Positions 1 through 5,307 of a DNA stretch of 14,428 nt are shown here, one piece after another. The stretch spans positions 1 through 14,428 of the forward strand of contig DASTSL010000021.1 in NCBI GenBank assembly GCA_035760705.1, read 5' to 3'. Each line of letters starts with the position of its first letter. The stretch's first letter is position 1. The position numbers and the translations under genes were made by a program. Source of the stretch: Allomeiothermus sp035760705. Its GTDB lineage: Bacteria; Deinococcota; Deinococci; Deinococcales; Thermaceae. Below the pieces are notes generated by a model, which saw only the letters and a list, made by a program, of their open reading frames with translations, was not told the origin of the DNA and did no database searches.

Positions 1-111
1 AAGCCAGTAGGGGGCATGGCGCAAAGCGCTAGCTGCGCACCGCTTAGCCCTTTTCCCTGACGTTCGCGGGGTCTGCCCAGGGGTGTAGGGTGGGCTGTGA
101 CTACAAGTTCA

Positions 112-459
112 TCAGGCCGCAAGCCCCACCTCCTCTAAGAGGGGGGCTAGCTTGAGGGGCACTCCCCCCTGCCGGGCCGAGCGCCGGGTGGCTTCCATCA
201 AGCACAGGGCGTAGAGGCCATCCTCGAGGTCGGGGTTTTCCAGCATCTCCCGGTAATCGCGGGTATAGGTCACCTCGGGGCGAAGCGGGCGGCACTCCTC
301 GAGCTTTTTGGGGTCGAGGTCGCAGGCCATGAGCACCCGGGCCCGGGGAACGCGCTCGAGGGGGTCCGGCACCACCGAAGCGGCAGAGGTGACCCCCAGC
401 GCCTTGAGCAACGTAGCGCCTTCGTGAAGGCCCAGAATGCCGATCTTTAGGGGTTCCAC
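112..459 (-). pseudogene. Gfo/Idh/MocA-type dehydrogenase remnant, internal in-frame deletion
   Basis: The ORF is open and encodes about 115 residues, against roughly 330-400 for intact Gfo/Idh/MocA NAD(P)-dependent sugar or inositol dehydrogenases. Residues 5-14 (KIGILGLHEG) are a beta strand and glycine-rich loop in the position of the dinucleotide-binding fold, and residues 65-79 (YTRDYREMLENPDLE) match the family's usual 'Y-x-D-Y-x-x-M-L-x-N-P-D-L-D' stretch. In intact members that stretch is followed by an AVVIATP-like strand and the catalytic lysine motif. Here it runs directly into residues 80-105 (DGLYALCLMEATRRSARQGG), which resemble the final helix of such enzymes. The catalytic half is therefore missing and the protein should be inactive as a dehydrogenase. 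The GTG at 459 was chosen because GAGGTG lies 5 bases upstream; an ATG at 534 would add 25 residues with no family resemblance. It is divergent from the beta-helix gene. A short functional protein remains possible. Confidence 0.6.
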
Positions 460-504
460 GGCTTCACCTCGAGCAGGGTTGACCGGAGCAGAGGGCTTTG
501 GGTA

Positions 505-520
505 GTCTGTGGTCAGACAG
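505..520. promoter_or_regulatory. inverted repeat, candidate operator between divergent genes
   Basis: GTCTG (505-509) and CAGAC (514-518) form a perfect 5-base inverted repeat with a 4-base spacer. The overlapping CTGT (507-510) and ACAG (517-520) form a second, offset dyad. It sits in the only space between the divergent genes, where a regulator could control both. No cognate regulator is identified, and a repeat this short can arise by chance. Confidence 0.25.
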
Positions 521-524
521 CCAT

Positions 525-554
525 ACCATAGCACAACCGGAGGCCCTATGTCGG
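525..554 (-). promoter_or_regulatory. possible promoter for the dehydrogenase remnant
   Basis: Reading the minus strand, CCGACA (549-554) stands 18 bases from TATGGT (525-530), and TATGGT is preceded by TG one base upstream, as in extended -10 promoters. Transcription would start near 518, about 60 bases ahead of the GTG at 459. The -35 match is only 4 of 6, so this is a weak call. Confidence 0.25.
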
Positions 555-589
555 TTTACCTTGAAAACCCCATCCGGGAGCAGCCGTGA
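548..589 (+). CDS. 13-residue mini-ORF (leader peptide or split start of the beta-helix gene)
   Basis: The ATG at 548 is preceded by CCGGAGG (537-543) with 4 bases between, a stronger ribosome binding site than that of the next gene. It reads MSVYLENPIREQP and stops at the TGA 587-589, which overlaps the GTG start at 586 as GTGA. This geometry allows translational coupling. It could be a short leader peptide. It could also be the true N-terminus of the beta-helix protein separated from it by a one-base frameshift near 586, or the front end of a deleted gene. Sequence alone does not separate these. Confidence 0.4.
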   Translation: MSVYLENPIREQP

Positions 590-1932
590 AGACGGTCGTT
601 CCCCACGACGGCATGGTCATCGAGGAGGACACCCGGCTCGAGCGGGGCACCTACTTCTTGCCCCAGGGAATCACCGTGGCCCGCTCGAACCTCCAGGTGG
701 ATGGGGGCGGGGCGCTCTTGGTGGGGCGAGACCGCGAAGGGGTGGGGGTGCAGCTTCGGGGCATGGACGGGGTGACCCTGCGCAACCTCGACCTGGCCGC
801 GTACCGCCACGGCATCCGGGCCGAGGACTGCCGGGGGCTTTTGCTCGAAGCCAACCGGGTCCGCCACACCCACGAACTCGAGGCCAACACCGTCTTCCTG
901 GACATCTGGAAACCCGCCGCCGACCCCTACGGCGGGGCCATCCTGCTGGTGCGGGTACGGGAGAGCCGGATCGTGCGAAATGACCTCCAGCACCAACAAA
1001 ACGGGCTCCTCAGTTACCACTGCCGCGGTCTCGAGGTGCAGGGGAACCAGGCGCACTACTCGAGCGGCTTCGGCTTTCACCTCTACGACACCTCGGACTC
1101 GGTGTTCGAGGACAACGGGGCGGATTACTGCTGCCGCTTCGAGCCCCGTGAGGGTGGGCTGCACTTCGGCCACGTGGGGGCCGACGCCGCCGGGTTTCTG
1201 GCGGTGATGGGCTCCTCGCGCAACGTCTTCCGCCGCAACACTGCCCGGCTCGGCGGGGACGGGTTTTTCCTGGCGGGTCTCACCCCGGATTTTCAGAAGC
1301 AGGGCTGCGACGACAATCTCTTCGAGGAAAACGACGCCTCGCTCTCGCCCAACATCGCCTTCGAGGCCACCTTCTGCCGGGGCAACGTCTTCCGCAAGAA
1401 CTTCGCCGACCGAGGCAATTATGGCTTCTGGCTGGGGTTCTCCTGGGATACGGTGGTCGAGGAGAACCGGGTCGTTTTGAATCGCATGGCCGGGCTGGGG
1501 GTGGAGAACGCCCACCACATGCGGGTCGTGGGCAACACCTTCCAGGGCAACGGTCACGGGCTCCTGCTGTGGAGCACCCACCACCCCGACTTTGCCCGGC
1601 TCTACCCCGAATCCCTCACCAGCCACGACTGGCAGATCGAATCAAACACCTTCCTCCACAACGACAAGGCCATCCGCATCGCCGCCCTCCAGGATCACGG
1701 CATCCGGCCTCTGGCGCGGGAAGTCCCCCAGGAAGTTCCCCTCCCCTACGACCACCGCATCAGCGGCAACCACATCCAGGACAACCGGCTGGGCATCGAA
1801 CTCTTTCGGGTACGGGACACGCTCATCCAGGAGAACATCCTCAAGGCCAACGTAGAGGCCGACCTGCGCGAGTCGGATACCGTGGGGACGGTGTTCCGCA
1901 ACAACCTGGGAGCCAGGGGAGGCTATCTCTAA
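586..1932 (+). CDS. right-handed parallel beta-helix (PbH1/NosD-like) protein, probably carbohydrate-active
   Basis: This is a 448-residue protein with no signal peptide or membrane segment. From about residue 55 to the end it repeats a 20-25-residue pattern of short beta strands ending in an asparagine ladder, for example RIVRND, GLEVQGN, VFEDNG, NVFRRN, NLFEEN, NVFRKN, TVVEEN, MRVVGN, QIESN, RISGN and TLIQEN. This is the signature of PbH1 coils found in NosD-like proteins, pectin-type lyases and C5-epimerases. The lack of an export signal argues for a cytosolic enzyme acting on an imported sugar rather than a NosD periplasmic copper protein. The GTG at 586 has GGGAG 5 bases upstream and overlaps the stop of the mini-ORF. 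The gene precedes the sugar-type ABC genes but is separated from them by 184 bases containing a good promoter. Fold is fairly certain; substrate and reaction are unknown. Confidence 0.85.
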   Translation: MKTVVPHDGMVIEEDTRLERGTYFLPQGITVARSNLQVDGGGALLVGRDREGVGVQLRGMDGVTLRNLDLAAYRHGIRAEDCRGLLLEANRVRHTHELEANTVFLDIWKPAADPYGGAILLVRVRESRIVRNDLQHQQNGLLSYHCRGLEVQGNQAHYSSGFGFHLYDTSDSVFEDNGADYCCRFEPREGGLHFGHVGADAAGFLAVMGSSRNVFRRNTARLGGDGFFLAGLTPDFQKQGCDDNLFEENDASLSPNIAFEATFCRGNVFRKNFADRGNYGFWLGFSWDTVVEENRVVLNRMAGLGVENAHHMRVVGNTFQGNGHGLLLWSTHHPDFARLYPESLTSHDWQIESNTFLHNDKAIRIAALQDHGIRPLAREVPQEVPLPYDHRISGNHIQDNRLGIELFRVRDTLIQENILKANVEADLRESDTVGTVFRNNLGARGGYL

Positions 1933-1940
1933 GGGTTGCG

Positions 1941-1968
1941 TATCGAAATTTTTTGGCGATAGGCGATA
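1941..1968 (+). repeat. AT-rich block with tandem GGCGATA heptamers
   Basis: After the beta-helix stop codon there is an A3T6 run (1946-1954), very AT-rich for this DNA. Two adjacent copies of GGCGATA follow (1955-1961, 1962-1968). TATCG at 1941-1945 can pair with CGATA at 1957-1961 across an 11-base loop that holds the T run, so it is not a canonical terminator. It may be a curved or upstream-activating stretch for the promoter that follows. Confidence 0.3.
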
Positions 1969-2022
1969 GGTGTCTTCCAGCCTGCCCGTGACCACCTCTC
2001 AAGGGGCTCGACGGATCGGCTA

Positions 2023-2051
2023 TTGCGCCAGATAGAAACGGGTGCTAGCAT
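2023..2051 (+). promoter_or_regulatory. sigma-A-type promoter of the sugar ABC operon
   Basis: TTGCGC (2023-2028) and TAGCAT (2046-2051) are separated by exactly 17 bases, matching the -35/-10 layout. Each hexamer has 4 of 6 consensus bases. Transcription would begin near 2058, leaving a leader of about 59 bases before the ATG at 2117. No other comparably spaced pair was seen in this gap. Confidence 0.6.
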
Positions 2052-2055
2052 ACGT

Positions 2056-2077
2056 TCAAACACGACCTGTCAAACAG
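2056..2077. promoter_or_regulatory. candidate operator: TCAAACA direct repeat and CTGT-N3-ACAG dyad
   Basis: TCAAACA occurs at 2056-2062 and again at 2070-2076, 14 bases apart, immediately downstream of the -10 element and over the predicted transcription start. The second copy lies in a perfect short dyad, CTGT (2067-2070) CAA ACAG (2074-2077). A repressor bound here would block initiation. No LacI- or GntR-type regulator gene is present beside it, so the binding protein is unknown. Confidence 0.3.
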
Positions 2078-2116
2078 CTTTACCACCAGTGAATCCCACC
2101 CTTGGAGGAGGCAGGC

Positions 2117-3460
2117 ATGAGAAGACCGTGGATCCGTGGTGTATTGGCCGCCAGCGTGGCCGGGTTGGGCATAGGGCTGGCCCAGCAGCAGGTGACGCTC
2201 AACGTCATCGGCTTTAAAGTACCGCCCAACGAGGCCGGCACTCCCTTAGACAAGGCCTACCAGGAGTTTATCCGCCAGTTCGAGGCCGCCAACCCCGGGG
2301 TGAAGGTGAACGCCCTCGAGACCCCCCCCGACTTCGATACCTATATCCTCACCGCCCTGGCCTCCGGCACCGCGCCGGACGTATGGAGCCAGGACGGCTC
2401 GAGCCTGGCCAAGGTGGCTGGGTCGGGGCAGCTTCTGGACATGGAGCGCTGCCGCCAGGCGGTGCCCTCCTTCAACTTCAGCCGCTTCTTCCCCAACGTG
2501 TTGGCGTTGCACCAGGGGCTCGAGAAGGGCAAGACCTACGGGGTGCCTAACGACTTCACCCCGATGGTGATGTACTACAACCCCGAGGCCTTCAAGAAGG
2601 CCAACGTGCCCATCCCCAACAAGGAAAACCTCACCTGGGACGAATTTCTGAACCTCACCCGGCGGCTCACCCTGGATAAGAACGGCAAGAACGCCCTGGA
2701 TCCTGCCTTCGACCGTAACAACATCGAACAGTACGGATTCCGGGTGCGCAAGTTCCCCTTCGAGTGGGTGTACTGGCTGTGGAGCAACGGCGGCGACGTG
2801 ATCTCCCCCGACGGCAAGACCGCTTCGGGCTACCTCGATTCGCCCGCTTCGCTCGAGGCCATCACCTTCCTGCGCGACCTGATGCTGCGCTATTACGTCT
2901 CCCCCACCCCCAGCGCCCTCGACGCACTCCAGGCCAACGTGGGCTTCCTCGATCTCTTCTTGCAGGGCAAGGTGGCGATCTTCCCCCGCGGACACTGGGA
3001 GTTGGTGGGGCTACGCAGCAACAAGAACTACCAGCCCGCTCGGGTGGCGGTGATGGGCAACCCCTACAAGACCCGGCCCGTCACGGTGATGTACGAGTCG
3101 GGGTTCGTGATCCCGGCCAACATCTCGCCCGAGAAGCTCACCGCCACCTGCAAGTTCATCGAGGCCGCTACTGGCCCCTCCTACCAAAACACCAAGGTGC
3201 TCACCGGCATCGCCATCTCCGGCAACCAGTCGGTGGCCGCCAACGCCATCTCCAAAGCGCCGCAGCCCGCCGTCGAACGGGCCTTCTTCAACCAGGTGCG
3301 CTATGCCCGTGCTCCCTACGGGGCCCGCTACGCGGCCTACCCGGCGGTGGAGACGGTGCTCGAGTCCATGATGGAGCGCATCCTGGCTGGGGGTGAGGTC
3401 AAGGCCGAGGTCGCCAAGGCCGTGCAGGAGATCAACCGCGAACTCTCGCGCGGACGCTAA
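2117..3460 (+). CDS. ABC transporter extracellular solute-binding protein, family 1 (sugar type)
   Basis: This 447-residue protein captures the transported sugar outside the cytoplasmic membrane and delivers it to the two permeases downstream. Residues 1-22 form a signal peptide (MRRPW, a hydrophobic stretch, then GIGLA before QQQ). There is no lipobox cysteine, so release or non-lipid anchoring is expected. The mature protein has the hallmarks of the SBP_bac_1 family: an early segment FIRQFEAANPGVKV, then ALASGTAPDVW, the YGVPNDFTPMVMYYN hinge region, TWDEFLNLTRRLT, and a late GKVAIFPRGHWEL stretch. The ATG at 2117 has GGAGGAGG (2104-2111) at 5 bases; a TTG at 2102 in the same frame lies inside that binding site and is rejected. 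It is first in an operon with two permeases and a glycoside hydrolase. The ligand cannot be read from sequence; an oligosaccharide or glycoside is likely from the neighbours. Confidence 0.93.
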   Translation: MRRPWIRGVLAASVAGLGIGLAQQQVTLNVIGFKVPPNEAGTPLDKAYQEFIRQFEAANPGVKVNALETPPDFDTYILTALASGTAPDVWSQDGSSLAKVAGSGQLLDMERCRQAVPSFNFSRFFPNVLALHQGLEKGKTYGVPNDFTPMVMYYNPEAFKKANVPIPNKENLTWDEFLNLTRRLTLDKNGKNALDPAFDRNNIEQYGFRVRKFPFEWVYWLWSNGGDVISPDGKTASGYLDSPASLEAITFLRDLMLRYYVSPTPSALDALQANVGFLDLFLQGKVAIFPRGHWELVGLRSNKNYQPARVAVMGNPYKTRPVTVMYESGFVIPANISPEKLTATCKFIEAATGPSYQNTKVLTGIAISGNQSVAANAISKAPQPAVERAFFNQVRYARAPYGARYAAYPAVETVLESMMERILAGGEVKAEVAKAVQEINRELSRGR

Positions 3461-3470
3461 TCGCGAAATC

Positions 3471-3494
3471 GGCGGCGGGGACAGCCCCGCCGCC
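3471..3494 (+). terminator. perfect GC hairpin between solute-binding protein and permease (partial terminator or mRNA stabiliser)
   Basis: GGCGGCGGGG (3471-3480) pairs perfectly with CCCCGCCGCC (3485-3494) around the loop ACAG, followed by CGTTCTTT. It starts 10 bases after the stop codon and ends just ahead of the permease ribosome binding site. Hairpins in this position are known in binding-protein operons (such as malE-malF) to protect the upstream mRNA or terminate part of transcription, giving more binding protein than permease. Which applies here is inferred. Confidence 0.7.
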
Positions 3495-3512
3495 CGTTCT
3501 TTAGGGGGTGCC

Positions 3513-4433
3513 GTGTTCGCAGCCGCAAAAACCGGGTGGAGGGCCTTCTGGGGACGCTGGAACCAGCGCGAGGGGTACGTGTTCGTGTTGCCCTCGCTCT
3601 TGCACTTGCTGGTGTTCTTCCTGATCCCGCTAGGGTTCAGCCTGTGGCTCTCCTTTCACGATTGGCGGGGCCTCACCACCCGGAATATCCCCTTCGTGGG
3701 CCTGGAGAATTACCAATTCATGTTCGGCGATACCCGCTGGTGGAACGCGGTGTGGAACACCCTGGTCTACACCTTTGTCTCGGTGCCGTTGGGCATGGTG
3801 CTGAGCCTGTTGGTGGCCATCGTGATGAACCAGAAGATCCCCGGCATCTACGCCTTCCGGGCCATGTTCTTCCTGCCGGTGATCACCTCCTGGGTGGCGG
3901 TCTCGGTGGTGTGGCTGTGGATCTTGGACGGAAGACTGGGTCTGCTCAACTACGCCCTTTCCCTGGTGGGGATTGACGGCCCGGACTGGCTGAGCGACCC
4001 CCGCACCGCGCTCTTGGCCCTGATCCTGATCACGGTGTGGAAGGGGCTCGGGTTCCAGATGGTGATCTGGCTGGCGGGGCTCCAGGCCATCCCCAAGGAG
4101 TTGTACGAGGCGGCCATCGTGGACGGCGCCAACCGAGTGCAACAGTTCCGCTTCGTGACGTTGCCGATGCTGGCCCCCACCACCTTTTTCATGCTGATCA
4201 CCGGGGTGATCGGCTCGTTCCAGGTCTTCACCCCGGTCTTCGTGCTCACCAAGGGCGGGCCTTTGGGCTCCACCGACGTGGCGGTGTACCGCATCTACGA
4301 ACGAGCCTTCGTCAACTTCGACTTCGGCTACGCCTCGGCCTTAGCCTGGGTGCTGTTCGTCTTTATCTTCGTGGCGACGCTGATTCAGCTCTACTACATG
4401 CGCCGCAACCTGGGGGGGATGTACGGACGATGA
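3513..4433 (+). CDS. ABC sugar transporter permease, MalF/UgpA type
   Basis: This is a 306-residue inner-membrane permease of the binding-protein-dependent carbohydrate importers. Six hydrophobic segments are visible, beginning with the family's typical first helix (VFVLPSLLHLLVFFLIPLGF) followed by SLWLSFHDWRG. The cytoplasmic EAA loop that docks on the ATPase is intact: ELYEAAIVDGANRVQQFRFVTLP. The GTG at 3513 was chosen because a G-rich AGGGGG site (3503-3508) lies 4 bases upstream and the preceding in-frame codons (arginine/proline-rich, overlapping the previous gene and the hairpin) do not look like protein. Its stop overlaps the ATG of the next permease as ATGA, so the two are translationally coupled. 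No ATPase gene accompanies the pair; a shared ATPase encoded elsewhere is the usual solution. Confidence 0.93.
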   Translation: MFAAAKTGWRAFWGRWNQREGYVFVLPSLLHLLVFFLIPLGFSLWLSFHDWRGLTTRNIPFVGLENYQFMFGDTRWWNAVWNTLVYTFVSVPLGMVLSLLVAIVMNQKIPGIYAFRAMFFLPVITSWVAVSVVWLWILDGRLGLLNYALSLVGIDGPDWLSDPRTALLALILITVWKGLGFQMVIWLAGLQAIPKELYEAAIVDGANRVQQFRFVTLPMLAPTTFFMLITGVIGSFQVFTPVFVLTKGGPLGSTDVAVYRIYERAFVNFDFGYASALAWVLFVFIFVATLIQLYYMRRNLGGMYGR

Positions 4434-5275
4434 GGAAGAACCCCTACCTGCTGCCCCTGCACATCCTGGCCTTCGCCATGCTCTGCGCGGTGGCGCTCAT
4501 GATGACCGCCCCCTTCTTGTGGATGCTCCTCACCAGCCTCAAGACCCAGCAGGAGGCTTTCCAGTTCCCTCCTAGCCTGCTCCCGGCCAGGCCGGTGTGG
4601 GAGAACTACACCCAGCTTTTCACCCTGGTCCCCTTCGGACGGTACTTTCTCAACACCCTCGTGGTCACGGTGGCGGTGGTGATCGGGCAGCTTTTCGTGT
4701 GCTCGCTGGCCGCTTACGCCTTCGCCCGGCTCAACTTCATGGGCCGGGATACCCTCTTCGTGCTGTACCTGGCGACCATGATGGTGCCTTTCCAGGTGAC
4801 CCTGATCCCCTTGTACTTGCTGGTGTTCCAGCTCGGCTGGGTCAACACCTACTGGGGGCTCATCGCCCCTGGCCTCTCGAGCGCCTACGGCATCTTCCTG
4901 CTGCGGCAGGCCTTTCTCACGGTCCCCCAGGAACTCATCGACGCGGCCCGCATCGACGGAGCCAGCGAGTTCACCATCTATAGCCGGGTCTTTTTGCCCA
5001 TGAACGGCCCCTCGCTGGCCACCTTGGGGGTGTTCGCCTTCCTGGGAACCTGGACCGATCTGCTGTGGCCGCTCCTGATCGTGCGGAACCCGCAGATGCG
5101 GACTCTCGAGCTGGGCCTGGCCTATTTCCAGTCGGCGGTTCCCCAGTTCGTCCAGCCCAACTGGCCCTTGCTGATGGCGGCGGCGGTGGTGGTGATGCTC
5201 CCGGTGATCGTGGTCTATCTGATGGCCCAGCGCTACTTCGTGGAGGGGATCGCGCTGGGGAGCGTGAAGGGGTGA
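4430..5275 (+). CDS. ABC sugar transporter permease, MalG/UgpE type
   Basis: This 281-residue partner permease forms the membrane channel with the MalF-type protein. It has the short N-terminus and first helix of the group (HILAFAMLCAVALMMTAPFLWMLLTSLKTQQE) and the phrase FPPSLLPARPVWENYTQLF that normally follows it. Six hydrophobic segments can be seen. The EAA loop is ELIDAARIDGASEFTIYSRVFLP, matching the carbohydrate group. The ATG at 4430 overlaps the previous stop by four bases (ATGA). The C-terminus YFVEGIALGSVKG resembles the QR-x-F-v-x-G-x-x-x-G-a-v-K-G ending common to MalG-like permeases. The hydrolase gene follows directly. Confidence 0.94.
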   Translation: MRKNPYLLPLHILAFAMLCAVALMMTAPFLWMLLTSLKTQQEAFQFPPSLLPARPVWENYTQLFTLVPFGRYFLNTLVVTVAVVIGQLFVCSLAAYAFARLNFMGRDTLFVLYLATMMVPFQVTLIPLYLLVFQLGWVNTYWGLIAPGLSSAYGIFLLRQAFLTVPQELIDAARIDGASEFTIYSRVFLPMNGPSLATLGVFAFLGTWTDLLWPLLIVRNPQMRTLELGLAYFQSAVPQFVQPNWPLLMAAAVVVMLPVIVVYLMAQRYFVEGIALGSVKG

Positions 5276-5307
5276 GCCGGTTGGCGGCGCGGCCCGACGA
5301 GGCCGGG

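Noticed and set aside
19..46. Nested inverted repeats (GCGCA/TGCGC, AAGCG/CGCTT) near the left edge
   Set aside because: Overlapping short arms with no T tract in either direction; cannot be told from chance in GC-rich DNA, so not called a terminator for the remnant gene.
556..1626. 356-codon open frame on the minus strand opposite the beta-helix gene
   Set aside because: It is the reverse shadow of a GC-rich gene; the product is rich in V, G, H, P and E without a coherent fold, while the plus frame has clear beta-helix repeats.
3393..3512. Upstream start for the MalF-type permease
   Set aside because: It would read through the hairpin and overlap the binding-protein gene, giving an arginine/proline-rich tail unlike any permease N-terminus.
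4037..4429. In-frame 5' extension of the second permease overlapping the first
   Set aside because: The upstream part is a G/R/H-rich shadow of the MalF-type gene; the ATG at 4430 with the ATGA overlap gives the standard MalG-type N-terminus.
5065..5271. In-frame 5' extension of the hydrolase into the permease gene
   Set aside because: The sequence is P/G/R-rich shadow and the protein's family resemblance starts near NFPDPLALLE; starts at 5272 or 5308 fit better.
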